From the NCBI GenBank assembly GCA_950022655.1, contig OX465584.1, positions 53,710,789-53,774,788 on the forward strand: a DNA stretch of 64,000 nt, given 5' to 3'. A program made the position numbers and the translations under genes. The first letter of the stretch is position 1, and every line of letters begins with the position of its first letter. Below, in pieces: positions 48,430 through 61,539 of this stretch. The notes under the pieces were generated by a model, which worked only from the letters and a program-made list of their open reading frames with translations, ran no database searches and was not told the DNA's origin. This DNA is from Alentia gelatinosa. Lineage: Eukaryota > Annelida > Polychaeta > Phyllodocida > Polynoidae.

Positions 48430-49690
48430 TACCCATCTTAATGGAACATAGCCTACCCTGTTTCCCTGCTTATCCAATAGATAACCATTAAGCGTGGATT
48501 CCACTGAGCGACGGATCTATGCCAAAACTTACCGAAATGGAGATCGGATGGGGCGCGGAAAAAATGGGGAAAAATAATATTTGGAAGTGTCCAATTCTTT
48601 TCTGAACTTCTCAGGCGCTAATGCGATTTATCGCGCAAGTGTATATTATAATAAACCTTCCAATGTAATCTTGGTCTAGTGGAATCAGCACTTTAGGTTT
48701 TTGTGCAAAGTGCAAAGATGCTATACATATATATATGATAGCTTGCTGCGAAATCGTAGTTCAGAAAGAGTCATTTATATTATTAATGGGCTTCACTAGA
48801 ACCTTTTAGAGATCAATCATAATTATTATGATTTATTAAGAGTTAAAAGCTACTACTACAAATTCGTTGCTTATTCTTTTAACAGATCATCCACATGGTA
48901 CCGCATTCAATTAAATGAATCGTTGTTGCAGTTAAGTGTTGCCTGAGGACATTATCATCTTCAGGATTTTTGACTATCTATATGTTTAATAGGTGTTTTC
49001 TTCAACATATATACACATAACCTTATACTCTATGAATTGTCAAAGTGTCAAAAAAAGGTCTCTGATAATTTCTGTTAACTAATGGGCATGTGCAATCATA
49101 ACATTGATATTAAGTGAATATTAGGCGAGGTATAAATTTTCACTATTCAGTATCTAGATACAGTATATACGGTACATCACCCGCTGTTGTATAGCTTACC
49201 ACATGTTAGACTGGAGCCTATGGAGATTTGTAAAAATAAAATTTTGATATTGGAAACAGATGCAGTCATTTCCTATCATTTGCTGTCCATAAATGACTTC
49301 ATGCTATTTTTACCCACATTTGTCCCACCGACTCTCCTCTCCCCTTGTCATGATTTGTGAAACAATCCTTGTCATGCTTGGATATGGTGATTAGAATTAC
49401 CCCTCCCCCCTGCTGCATGACGCCATTTATGACCTGCACCCCAACAAGTTTCTTTGTTTTGTTTTGTTTTTTAAATAGCAGCATTTATTGACATCAAGAA
49501 AATTCAATTACAATGAGGTATCCATGATATCGTTTCTGCAAGATGTTAAAGGAAGAACAGTTAATAACAACTACCACATACCAATTAAAACAATTAAGAT
49601 TAATACAATGATGAAATTATTGCTGCCTATTTTTGATGGACACTTAGGTCCTTCATCTGGCAAAATACAGTTTAAACATGGGCACTAGAG
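48430..49690. other. Intergenic DNA, little recognised
   Basis: 48496-48690 has inverted TTCCACTGAGCGA / TCTAGTGGAATC ends, a possible MITE. The stretch 49475-49690 resembles a LINE 3' region (TTTATTGACATCAAGAAAAT). No gene is seen. Confidence 0.4.
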
Positions 49691-49870
49691 GGAAACTATG
49701 TTCCGGTGAGCAAAAGTTCAAAGTTAGGAGGTAAGGCTTGGAAAAATTACTACCCAAGGCGTCAGCCGCGGGCAGTATTTATGTCAAGCCTTACCGAGTA
49801 ACTTTGACTTTTGCTTACCAGTACTTGGTTTCCCTATTCCTATATACCTTCAAATATTGATAAAAATGCT
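49690..49870. mobile_element. Hairpin element, GGTAAGGCTTGGAAAAATTAC family
   Basis: Arms GTAAGGCTTGG and CAAGCCTTACC flank a loop CCAAGGCGTCAGCCGCGGG. The following TTTCCCTATTCCTATATACC is shared with 42480-42510. Confidence 0.65.
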
Positions 49871-50292
49871 TAATTCTTTACCTGAAAACTTCCGAAGCAA
49901 ATGGCCACCCTTATCGAGTAACCACAACAGCCATTGTTTCGTCCCGCTGCTGTATTGTATCATGTGATCAGAGCGGGATGAAAACGTCAGAGCGGGACGA
50001 AAACATGAGAGCGGGACGAAAACGTCAACCTCGACACATAACTTATTTTTAATGCACCCCCCAGCAGCGGTATGTAACTCTAGTTAGTTCAATAATGGGT
50101 ATATAGGAATACAGAATTACTTTATTTCAGATGTTTATAAGAGATGGTGTACATCTTCAGTGTGGTTTTATAAGATTCAGATGTATTAAACTTAAGAATA
50201 TCTAATGGGACAAACACAGTGGGGAGACAAGACAAGCAGGATACAAGTTGTTGCCCTCTGGTGTGAAAAGGCCAATATCCTGTCACTAATCC

Positions 50293-50878
50293 TAAAGGCC
50301 CGTTTCCATTGGCCGATTTCCCGTCACCGATCTGCAGTCAGGAATCACTGACGGACTTTTGGCACAGTGGACCCAATATCGGTCAATGGAAACAACCGAG
50401 GTCTTGAAATGCCCCTCGACCTTTCCTCCTTAGATTATGCAATGTGGCATCACCCACCACTGAGTGAAAGCTAGGTCACTGAGCGAAATCTACTACCCTC
50501 AGCGATTTTTCTGTACCGACGCACAGTCAGTGGCACCACCAACAGACTTTCTGTGTAATTCAAAAAGTCTAAGCAATCTTCGTCGGCCAATGGAAACGGG
50601 CCTATAGTCAGGAACCATTGATGGACTTTTGGCACTGCTGACCCAAGATGGACTCAATGGAAATGACCCATCTCGTGAATTGACCCACAACATTTTCTGC
50701 TTAGATTATGCAATGTGGCACCACCCACCACTGGTTGAAAGCTTGGTCACTGAGTGAAATCTACTACCATCACCAATATTTCGATACCGACACACAGTCA
50801 GTGGCACCACCAACAGACTTTCTGGGTAACTCAAAAGATCTCCGCCGTTTTTGTTGGCCAATGGAAACAGGCCTAATG
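50293..50878. mobile_element. Two tandem MITE copies, CCCGTTTCCATTGGCCGA family
   Basis: 50293-50605 and 50606-50878 share CACCACCCACCACTG, CACACAGTCAGTGGCACCAC and CGGCCAATGGAAACGGGCC-like ends. Confidence 0.7.
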
Positions 50879-50879
50879 G

Positions 50880-51399
50880 CAAACTCCTGTGAAGAGACCT
50901 ATTATGAATAATACCGATAATTCCACAACCATCAGCATCGTCTTGTATAAATATGACCAATTGTGGATCGCCACTTTCATAGGTACGCGAATGATTGTGT
51001 CGTAAAATGTTTCAATGAAATATAGATAAGAAACAATTCAGGAATATATCATCTGGGACTACGAGACCATGTGGACGATATATGTCATCGTTTATATCTA
51101 GGAGGTGTTTTTGAAACTAAGAACGGTAAAGACTGTAAGACTACTATTGGGACTTATCTCAGCGATACCAGCTGCGATATTCATGTTAGTGCGTGTTTTA
51201 GACGTGGTCGTTAGACATCAAAGGCATCTTTTGAAGTATTCCGAGCTTATCATTTCTCCTTTCGTATGGGAAGACATTTTGTTATGTACAATCAATATCA
51301 CATAGCAGCAGATTGAAAAAGGTAAGCGTCGCATGCTGCCAATGCAAGTGCTGGGCGAGCGATATCCATCTTATCTAACAAGGCCCAGGCGCACCAGCT
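50880..51399. other. Intergenic DNA, nothing recognised
   Basis: A 66-codon open frame at 51105-51305 has no recognisable domain or splice context. Confidence 0.4.
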
Positions 51400-51698
51400 G
51401 GGACCTGTTTCAGTAGTTTCGTGACATGTCTAGATGCCGTCTGTGACACCATACGGACAGATCACAAGATTGCAATCGATGACATGCGGAGTTTCACTCA
51501 CTTCGCGTAGGAATTAAGCAATGACACTTTAACATGAGTAAGGGATACATATGGCCTATAACCATTCCAAATATGAAGAAGATTGGGCACTCCGATTTTC
51601 TGATATTTGCCTGTCTTTTCCCGCTGTTGCTTGCACTATTGGTGCCGCTGTTGATGTCTGTCTAGGCCTAATGTCACGAGCCTACTGAAACAGGTCCC
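51400..51698. mobile_element. 299-bp MITE with GGGACCTGTTTCAGTAG ends, copy 2
   Basis: Same length, orientation and internal words as 24492-24790. Confidence 0.85.
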
Positions 51699-51839
51699 AG
51701 GCTGAACATCATGTTCATGATCATTCCTAGGTTATTAAACGGACCCCTGATTCATAGCTTCCACCTACTTAATAGTCCGACTGGTGCGCATTTCTCTGAC
51801 CCATGTAAAGCCATTGGTAATTCATAGATGTTATGTATA

Positions 51840-52330
51840 CTGTCAGTCTGCCAATACACTGGCTGCCAGAGCTACACTACGTTAGCTCTGGTTTGGTTAG
51901 ATACACAGCCAGCTTCACCCAATACCTGTATGCTTATGTTACTCTCCCAGCATAAGTTTCATGTGACCTATGATTAGAGAGTAATATTTCTAGGTCACTG
52001 AATATCTCTTGAAGCCATTTTTGCATATTCTTATTTCCTTTGGTTTGTATTTTGAATAGAATAACCATAAAGGTAGACTTTATTATCAATTTGGTGAGCT
52101 GTGAATATTTCCGGATAAGTATTTCTGCTCTCATAGCCCTGTCTAGAAAAACAACTTTGTCTGAGAGTGAGAATTTGTTAAACCATACCAACCCTAAGTC
52201 GTAGCTCAGGGCAGAGAGGAGTGGGTGGCCAATCTTTTCTGCTACAAGCCAAGATAGCATCACCGTTTAGGTCATGTCAGGCTCACTAGGTGGCGAGTGA
52301 GTTGACAGCAGTTAGTCGTACAAGGATACC
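51840..52330. repeat. Dispersed repeat with an uncharacterised minus-strand frame
   Basis: 51846-51930 (ACTGGCTGCCAGAGCTACAC) is related to 10225-10285. A 109-codon minus-strand frame (51934-52263) is open, but no family is recognised. It may be a transposon fragment. Confidence 0.3.
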
Positions 52331-52499
52331 CATGGAAAAGCGGAAAACTGCCATCTTTGTAACCAGAGCTGTGTTCCTGAAATCAGTCTTCTCGCTATGA
52401 ATGCGTACTTTAACAAGCAACCTTTTTTTAAAGTCTATTATCTAACCTGGTGTTGAACTATTCGGGAAACTGTGGACCCTCTCTTCCACAGGCGCCACT

Positions 52500-52700
<201 letters not shown>

Positions 52701-52721
52701 CTTGTGCAGTAACTAACAATT

Positions 52722-52991
52722 AGGCCGGCGTCCACCTACTACAAAAGAAATTTAGACTTACCAATATGGCTCCGATACAAAAAGTAAATATCGGAGACAT
52801 ATCGGGAAGGTACAAAATCGTAGACAAATGTCTAGACATGCCAATCCACCACGCATTGTATATGGGGTTTTTATCGGTGTCTAATAGCAGAAACATGGTC
52901 AACTGCCCCGATATTAGGTGACCTTCCGACGCGATTTTGTTTTTGTATCGGGAGGTGCATCGTAGACCATATCGGAGCCATATTGCGATGC
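52722..52991. mobile_element. Relative of the GGCGTCCACCTACCACGAT element
   Basis: Begins GGCCGGCGTCCACCTACTAC and contains ATATGGCTCCGAT with its complement ATCGGAGCCATAT at 52972-52984. It resembles 42760-43502 at the end only. Confidence 0.5.
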
Positions 52992-53299
52992 AATAATGGT
53001 CGATGCAATAATGCAGTCAGTGGCTCATCACCATTTACCATTTTCTAATTGCAGCAGTCCATCAGACATTGCCAGAATAATTTACTTCATGTATTTAATG
53101 CATGATAGTCTATTACATCAGTTCATTTGACCGGCCTATGGAATCATTTCCTTTAATAGAGCTTTTGAATGTGATTTATAGTATTTTAGGTCATGTCTGG
53201 GTTTATTTTAAGTTGAAAAGGTAGATTTGATACTGCGAGATGATTATGATACTGCTTTGATGAATTTCTGAATAATTATTGTAGGAAATGAGCCTAAGT

Positions 53300-53757
53300 G
53301 TGTCTGCCAGCAGAAAACGTCTGCTAAGGAAAAGTCTTCCAGTAGGGAAAGACTACCATTTGAAAATTACGAGTAGGGTAAGTCCATCTATGGAAAGTCT
53401 CCCAGTAGGGAAGATCTATGTCAATGAAAAGTCCGCTAGTATGGAAAGTATATCAATGGAAAGACTGGCAGTATGGAACGTCTATCAACGGATATTCTAC
53501 CAGTAGAGAAAGTTTATCAATGGAAAGTCTGCCAATAGAGAAAGTCTATCAATCGAAAGTCTGCCAGTAGATAAAGTCCATCAATGGAAAGTCTGCCAAT
53601 AGAGAAAGTCCATCAATGGAAAGTCTGCCAGTAAGGAATGTACATCAATGGAAAGTCTGCCAGTAGAGAAAGTCTATCAATGGAAAATATGCCAGTAGAG
53701 AAAGTCTATCAATGGAAAGTCCGCCAGTAGAGAAAGTCTATCAGTGAAAAGTCTGAT
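53300..53757. repeat. Minisatellite, 32-bp unit
   Basis: About 14 units of GTCTGCCAGTAGAGAAAGTC plus TATCAATGGAAA. The left units are more diverged than the right ones. Confidence 0.9.
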
Positions 53758-54267
53758 TTGAAAGATGTCATTCTTCAGAGTACTTGGTCATGTCTTCTTT
53801 AATTGTGCTCCATTGTGTCTTAGACACCCATCGGTCCTTGCCCATGTGGTAATTTGTTTCCATTAGGAGGTTTTGCCGTTTTCTGAGAGAAAGTAAGAAA
53901 CAGATTCTGGTGTAGTTCATTTCTGACAAAAACAGGTCTACTTTGTCTGCTTCTTGTTAAACAAGGGTTTGGTTTATGTGAATGAATATTGTACCATGGT
54001 AGAGTGTATGTACTGTAGTTTCAAAACACAAACTGACGTTTCAAATGTACTCTTTATCTATATAACGGATGTAACACAGAAATAAGACCCCCTCTTCCTC
54101 GGCCTATAAAGACTGACTCACTGTGCAGAACCAAGTTGAACTGAACCTTTCCTATGGCAAAGGCTATAAGCCTTGAAACAAAAGTGTATTTTTAAGTGAT
54201 ACTCATGAATTTTATGTTTCGAACCCTTCCCGACACCAAAATGACATTTTCCCATAGAATGACCCAT

Positions 54268-54412
<145 letters not shown>

Positions 54413-54419
54413 ATCCATC

Positions 54420-55230
54420 TCTTTCTTTCTATTCTTCAATATATTACTTGTTGTCGCTCTTGATTAATATATTCTTTAAAAGCTATTAATATCTTTAGCA
54501 GATATATATATGGTATATTTCAGTCAATATACAGTACCATCCACATATATCTCCGCATCCATCCTGCCGATAAGGTAGGCTGTCCTATCGTGTTATCGTC
54601 CCCTACACCGGAAGAATCGACTCTGTGTATCCTCAAGGGGATTATTTACTGCTATAATCAAAGGCCAATCTTCCTCATACCATGTGGTTTGGGAAGTAAA
54701 GGAACTCTCACCTCTATGAAAGTCTAGGGGTGAGATCTCTACCTAAATTCCTTACATCGATTCTATCACCACCCTTAAGGTGTAAAGGAACCTTGAGAAA
54801 GTCTGGTAAGAACCTGTAATAGTTAACTGATCCTTAAATCAAACCAACAAACAAACCAACCAAGCCACTTCATGGAGATTTAGTCTAATCATGATACCCT
54901 ATCACTACCCTTCAGTAGTGTGAGGCGCCAGTGTGAGGATGCGTAGTTCTGTAGACTTTATATTCCTGTTATCACCATCATCCAGTAGTCAGGCTTCGTG
55001 TGGAAACGGTCCGTAGTGATATAGGTTATATGGTGAAAAAGAAACTCATTGTTTGCCAACTGCTTGCTAAAGATAGTATTTAGATTACCTGGATTCTCCC
55101 CGACCTTGCCCTACTTGGTTATTTGCCTGTGAAACTGATGATTAGGATATATGCACACCTTCTACTCCAACTCCGGCCCCATTGCAGAGAATATAGAGAG
55201 AGAGACATAGCTAGTGTGGTTGAATTGAAT
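54420..55230. other. Intergenic DNA, nothing recognised
   Basis: No coding exon, RNA gene or clear inverted repeat was seen. Confidence 0.4.
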
Positions 55231-55234
55231 GTGT

Positions 55235-55410
55235 TCTTCATCAAAGTGAATATCACGTAGCGTTCATATAACTTGGAGAACAACGACTTTTACCAAAACG
55301 AGTTGTTTTCTGTTTTTGTCTCACCCCTGTACACACTAAAGAAATGGACGACACGCAGGAAATAGACCATGGAGAACGACCTGCAAAAATATCAGGGGTG
55401 AGATAAATTG
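55235..55410. mobile_element. Foldback-family fragment
   Basis: GCGTTCATATAACTTGGAGAA, TCTCACCCCTGTACACACTA and AGGGGTGAGATAAATT match 28450-28690. Confidence 0.5.
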
Positions 55411-55478
55411 TGATTCTTCAATAGATTTTGTATGGAAGTGATTAAAAGACCTTGGTTTGTTTTGTTGTTAGGATTTCG

Positions 55479-55501
55479 TCTCTGTCTCTGTCTCTGTCTC
55501 A

Positions 55502-55582
<81 letters not shown>
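55479..55582. repeat. (CT)n microsatellite
   Basis: CTCTGT units pass into pure CT. Ser/Leu-rich frames across it are artefacts. Confidence 0.95.
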
Positions 55583-55584
<2 letters not shown>

Positions 55585-56599
55585 TATCTATCTATCTACC
55601 TATCTCTCTCTCCATTCCCCTTTTTTCTCATTTATTTACTCTTATTATTCACTAGGATGATGTCAATTCTATATCGACGGCACCCATCCCTGGCCACATT
55701 GTCGGTAGGCTGGACTGTCCCAGTTATCCACTCATCAATATGGGACTACATGATCGTTCTGAATTGTGTAGAAAATGGGGTCAGTTTTGAGGCTATTCTC
55801 AGTCTGCAAAATACTAGAAAAGTTGTGTTTTGGAAATGGAATCCGCAAAATCGTGTAAAAGGATTGTTGTATTCTACATCTATTAAATGTGTACAGTGAA
55901 AATTCTCCTTGTAAAGCATTTGAAAATTGTTATTTCTATTAGGCCTAGGTCTTCATGAAATCATGGAACAGAGTACATAATTTGTATAGTCAAAACTTTG
56001 GATAGAAAGGTGGTTCGAATGACGTACAAAAATCCATGGCAAAAAGCAAAGGTACAATCCGAGATCTCCATCCAACAATCGTAGGCCTATCCTTATAAAT
56101 CCGTTGCACGATTCCAAGATATTTCAAGGTCTGTCACGCTTGTTTCTAGTTTAACACTGGTGTTAATAAAATAAATGAAAAATACATTCCATTCCGAACA
56201 ACAATTCGTTATGGTACCGAGACATAAGGTGAGCTTTACACAAAATCGGTCTTATGATATTCTCTTTGCCTCTAGGCAGATACTGAGCATCACTTTCTTT
56301 CTTTTTTCTCTTTTTTTCTCCGCCCCCCCCCCCGGCTTTCCCATCCATGATATCAATTTAGAAAGTTTAAAAAAAATCAGATTAAAAGTTGCCATGTCAA
56401 AATCCAGCTTCGAATATTTACACAAGAACTCAATCAAACTTAATCACTATAATAGGGTACCATTTTTCATGTCTAGAACTATCATGACCTCCCCATCCCT
56501 CTATTTCCCCCGTTTTCATCATGAACAATGTTGGGGGATACAATCTCTGACCTTCCCATGATTCCTTCATGCACATCATGGTTCTTGAACCTTCAGGAC

Positions 56600-56940
56600 G
56601 CGTTCCCGGTGACGTCAGAGATTATGACATCATGAAGAACGCTCTGGTGCTCATGAAATCCCGCTGTTCCGTTAATCGTGCATCCCCCCTCCCCCACCAC
56701 GCCTCTTGCCGCTGACAACATCCACCCGGCATCCAGGCCACTCGAGTGTGGAGTTTAGAGTTTGTACTTGTTTTCAAGGCGCTGTGTAGACACCAGACTA
56801 GACCTAGGGGTGGAGGGAGGGATGTGTGTGGACCGGCCTCAGTCCCTGTGTCCGCCAACTCTGCCTGCCTGTCTGCCGCCACCGCCTCCCTTAACTCAGA
56901 CTTGATCAAGTCATTGATTGTGGACATTCATTAAATGATT
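56600..56940. other. GC-richer patch with a CRE-like palindrome and overlapping open frames
   Basis: TGACGTCA lies at 56610-56617. A 101-codon minus-strand frame (56622-56927) and a plus-strand frame overlap. Neither has a recognised domain, and I do not call a gene. Confidence 0.25.
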
Positions 56941-57038
56941 CAACTGTAATTAGTGGTTCCTCCCTGTAATCATGGCGAGGTGGGGTCTAGGTGGGGTGAG
57001 GTAGGTGCAGGTGTAAAGGGATACTCGTACAGGTCCCT

Positions 57039-57337
57039 GGGACCTGTTTCAGTAGTCTTGTGACATTAGGCCTAGACAGACATCAACAGCGGCACCAACA
57101 GTGCAAGCAACAGCGGAAAAAGACTAGCAAATATCTGAAGATCGAAGTGGCCAATTTTCTTCATATTTGGAACGATTATAGATTATATGTATCCCCTACT
57201 CATGTTAAAGTGTCATTGCTTAATTCCTACAAGAAGTGAGTGAAACTCTGTGTGTCATCGACTGCAATCTTGTGATCTGTCCATATGGTGTCAGAGACGC
57301 CATCTAGACATGTCACGAAACTACTGAAACAGGTCCC
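57039..57337. mobile_element. 299-bp MITE with GGGACCTGTTTCAGTAG ends, copy 3, inverted
   Basis: Opposite orientation to the copies at 24492 and 51400. An AGGTCCC precedes it directly, which may mark an older neighbouring copy end. Confidence 0.85.
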
Positions 57338-57794
57338 TGGTGCCAGTCTACCCTTACCCCTCCCCCAACACTCCACCTCACCTGACACATATTGGGAGCT
57401 CACAAAGTTAATGATCTGAGGGTCAAAATGTTTTAACTTGTATTTTTCAGTTTTACTCTCTATAACAGTAGTCTGTTAAATATTGAGCGTATTTTGGGGT
57501 TTAAAATCCACAAAATTAAGCATGGAATGTACAGTTATAGACCAAAAAGACCTACAGACTTTGGTGTGAGTGAAATCCTGTCTATTCCATCTGTTTCCAG
57601 CCCTTGGGTCAGCTTACTGCCCACCACCCCCACCCTCGACATTTTGCTCTGATTAAGGGCCTCTCCTGGGTATGTTTCAGGCTTAGCCCCAGTGTAAGAT
57701 TCATCTCTATCTCTCCATTTCCATATTGTCCCAAGTTAGTGAATCATGTAGGAAGAGAGTGAATCAGCGATGTTAATGCTACATATCTTTTTCT

Positions 57795-57875
57795 TGCTGT
57801 GGAGGTAAGTAAAACCGGTGCTTGCACCGATGCCTCCACAGGGTAAATAAAGCAAATAAAAAATAAAAAATAAAT
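57795..57875 (+). repeat. Probable LINE 3' end with terminal hairpin
   Basis: TGTGGAGG and CCTCCACA arms with ACCGGTGC/GCACCG inner pairs form a hairpin. It is followed by TAAATAAAGCAAATAAAAAA, a common layout at LINE 3' ends. Confidence 0.5.
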
Positions 57876-58009
57876 ATCTATATGGTCCATTCCGTGTCAA
57901 GTCAGGAAAATTGTGAATTTAGGTTATTTCTATCGTGACCAGTGTATCCTTTTGAGAGTACACTGTCCATGCCTTTGTTCAAATCATTCTTTGGTTTTTT
58001 TCATAGAAG

Positions 58010-58500
58010 TGTTTATTGACTCAAGACATTCGTCAAACAATATGACGATCTTCCATGCTTTTGTTTCTACATAACAAACCGCCAAACATTTACAGACAGG
58101 ACATTACATCACACTCATACACATCAATTAAAACAACATTGGTATAATATCTACACATTGTAAGTAAGAAGAGCTTTATCTTCTCTTTAAATTCATTTCG
58201 ATATCTTAACAATTGTAACTGGGCTGGTTCGCACTTCCAGATACGCCACGTTTCCCCACATGTAACTGGGCTGGTAGTTCAGTCCATAAACTACTTCCAT
58301 AGTACAGTGGACTGTGCCTATATTTTTCCGTATTAGGTTTTTGATTTTCAGTACTACTTTATTTGCACTTCTTCTTATATGTGTTCCATTTTCATAACAG
58401 TTATCGCTTTCCAGGGACCACCGTTTTATAAGGCTTAAAAGATGATCATCAAAACACCCGAGCCTTTGGTCTAGGTCTCTGTTCTACATGGAACAATGTA
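58010..58500 (-). pseudogene. Decayed LINE reverse-transcriptase C-terminus, minus strand
   Basis: Read on the minus strand from about 58500, one frame gives HSPLYYGSSLWTELPAQLH. After a small internal duplication, another segment reads QLLRYRNEFKEKIKLFLL. Together they match the usual C-terminal pattern of LINE proteins. Stops and the duplication mark it as dead. The AC-rich tail lies towards 58010. Confidence 0.5.
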
Positions 58501-58769
58501 TCAAAAATGGATGGTAGCGAGAATATGATCTATATAAAGGGGGCAAAAAAGAAATTCGATATGAATTGAGTACATTGATGTTTGTCAAGTTTGACCGATA
58601 TCTATCAGAGCTTGTGTATTGTCATCTTTATAAATGCGTCGTAGTTTAGTGAAACGTGTTCACCTTGTTGACACCCTCTCATACTGCGTTTCTTTCAATG
58701 ACAATAATAAACGACATCGTAGAGTGAGTTTGATATTTTCATTATACAGATTTGTTTAAATATGTAAAG

Positions 58770-59800
58770 GGGATGTTCCACTGAGCCGGTAACCTGTCAA
58801 TAAGATGAGACATATTCAGGTATCTGCCAAACATGCTCAGATAGAGGAAACTTAAAGTGTACGGTCAGAGCTTGTATCCCATCGAGGTTGAATAGCTTAG
58901 TATTTCAATAGGTGAAGCCGCATGAATTATGTTACAATTCAAACGCCGACTGCCGGCCCATCACCGTGTCTCCAACATCTTGTCGCTGGCCAAGCATCGG
59001 CTGACCTGTTCATGGTGGCCGACCACCGGCTGGGGTTAGGAGCCCATTTTGAAACTGTTCCACCAAGATGCACCATGGAGGCCGGCCGGCAGTTATGGAT
59101 GCAAAATTGTGAAATGCTGCCCGCAAAGCATCACTGGCAATGGCCGGCCAAAAACTGTTTCAATTGATTTTTAGCTGTGGCTGGCCAGCGCCGTGAGCTT
59201 TGCTGGCATCTGTGTTGACCACTCGCCTGCATATACCATAAAAGACACCGTCAATATAAATGGGCAACAACCGGGATGCACTAACCAGTAGATGGAATAT
59301 TCAGACAGTTTCGGTACTCTAGGCGGAACTCTAAAACCACAGCGTGCTATACACTTTCATACCATTAAGGCTTGTCTTTATTTACCTTCATTATTTGGGT
59401 TAATGCAGAATTGACAAGCTATCAGCACACTGCCTCGCATGATCAGCGCATTTTGCACAGCCCGAGTGGCGTAGTATATGGGGGCATGTTTGGCCCGCCC
59501 TCTATTGGATGAATGGGGAAATCGGCTTGCGCATCACTGCCCCCAATGTCGCTGTGTGTGCATCACCTTGCCGGCACCAGCTGGCTGCAGTGCCTGGTGG
59601 AACTGCTCTCTGGGCGCCTGCCAAGCGGTGTGTGTGCCTTGTGGTCATCGGCCGGCTAGAAATAAGGGATTTGGTGGAACAGCTCAGAGAATTTAGAGTG
59701 TTAGGGCAGCCGGGTGGCCAGCCCTGCCGAGTAATGTTGGCTGGAGGGTAAAACCCACCTGCAGAGTACCTGTTGGTGGAATACCTGCTTTAGGTAAGCA
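58770..59800. repeat. Repeat-derived intergenic DNA
   Basis: 58855-58935 is a foldback arm (CCCATCGAGGTTGAAT, GGTGAAGCCGCATGAATT). 58940-59200 and 59460-59780 carry CCGGCC-rich segments with TTCCACCAA or GGTGGAAC words. Short Cys-rich open frames here are not supported as genes. Confidence 0.4.
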
Positions 59801-59959
59801 CTATTTTTTATATGTACTATTTTTCTGTATGCGCTGGCTTTTGATCTGGGTATGGTGACACACACTGTTTTCTATGGGTACCTTGTATTAGATGGTGAGT
59901 TTTACTTCTTTTTTTCTCCATCTCATTTCATTCCATTAGGATGATACTACTTGTTATTC

Positions 59960-60134
59960 TATTTTACTTGGTAGTATACAAACCTAATTGACCTGTAATA
60001 TTTGACTTACCTCAGATGAAAGAGGGCCCGTGTGGAAGACCGGCAATGTTGCCGAACACGGTGAACATGTATTATTATAATATGCATTCCCTAAATAAAA
60101 ATCCTCAAAAAAAAAAAAAAAAAAAAAAAAAAAG
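59960..60134 (+). repeat. Probable retroposon 3' end with poly(A)
   Basis: A hairpin CCGTGTGG...CGGCAATGTTGCCG...ACACGG is followed by CTAAATAAAAATCCTC and a run of 28 A (60107-60134). Confidence 0.55.
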
Positions 60135-60200
60135 GTGGACAATAAGTACATGACAACTGTACTGAATAGGAGTCTGGTGTTGCAATCGACCTTTCACTGT

Positions 60201-60365
60201 AGAAACTGTGATATTTGGACCAATGGGATTGCGTGATAGACAGGAGAACGTGACAGAGAACATAGGGAGGCTAAATGAAAGACCAGGCTGCTTTCTGCAC
60301 AGGGAGGCACGCACCTACAATGGATCCATCTGTACTCTACACCTTTGTACCGGGGTTTATAATAC
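60201..60365 (+). other. Weak candidate coding exon
   Basis: After a plausible acceptor TTCACTGTAG (ending 60200), an open stretch reads through RPGCFLHREARTYNGSICTL with three cysteines. No clear donor and no neighbouring exon were found. Confidence 0.15.
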
Positions 60366-61284
60366 TAGACTACTGGAAACTGTCTGTATTCTGACATTTC
60401 AGATGACGTGGTTTTATAAATGTAGAGTGCCCAGACGTGACCGGCTGTACTACTTGAAGGGCAACACCCATTGATCGGGTGTGAAATTCGCAGAATGTAG
60501 AATTTTTTTTTTATTATTGTGGAGAATATTTTATTTTCAACTTGTACAGGATACACACAAGTATTCTAGTAGCCATAAAGAAACAGATCCATTTCTAAAT
60601 GATATAGGGTTGTCATGCACTGGTAAATTAATCTACCCTGTTTCTACAGATTTTCGAAATACATGTGTCACATCTCACCCATGGAATATTATTTCTTCTC
60701 TCCATTTTTTTATTTTTTTATTTTCATATGGGACAAAACACAACAAGACAATATGACAGACACATCAAAACAGTATTTGCAGTTAGTACCAGAATGTAGA
60801 ATTAGTGGTGGAAAGGTCGATTTTCAATATCATCATATATACCTATTATGTATTTCTAGCAGACACTATCGGGACACATAGTTAGGGTGGCTGAATGGAA
60901 AATGTTCCATGCTGTTTTGTGTCGAAAATGTCCGCTTAGTTCGAAGAACGAGGTTCATTTCCCGACCAAAACAATGAAATTCAGCCACCGTCAGTATGTC
61001 TCCTTTATTATCCTTATGAGGATCCTACAGGTTTTCTATGGACACTGTATTGGGTGGGTAATTGAATAGGCAACCACAAGGCACCCGGCCAGGGCTTGCG
61101 CCCGCTTGGTGGGATAGCCGCTTGATACCAAATGGATGACATATAACATATTATCGAGTTGGATGTAACCCAATATGTAGGTTAAGCCAATTTACATTTG
61201 CTTGGTTTCTTTCAAAAACAAGGATGGTGATCTTAGTTTTTTATAACTTATATGTGTACTAATATACTGGAAAATGACTGGGTT

Positions 61285-61460
61285 TTACCATCCAGGGTAC
61301 ATGCTGTGATGATATATACCTGAAGTACATGCATGATTGAGACCAATAGCACAATTTACAATTGCCAATTTACAATTCGTTGGTTTTTTTTCTTATCCAG
61401 GATACATGCTGTGATGATAACTGAAGTACATGCAGGACTGAGACCAATAGCACCTTGTAA
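61285..61460. repeat. Local direct duplication of about 100 bp
   Basis: CATGCTGTGATGATA, CTGAAGTACATGCA and TGAGACCAATAGCAC occur twice, at about 61300-61353 and 61405-61455. Confidence 0.7.
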
Positions 61461-61539
61461 GTTTTAGAGGGTTCACTATGCAACTTAACCAACACCGAAT
61501 TACGAGCAATTTCATAGCTTAACTATACAAATGTTTGAG

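Noticed and set aside
55432..55899. 155-codon Leu/Ser-rich frame
   Set aside because: The first half is a (CT)n microsatellite; the remainder shows no domain.
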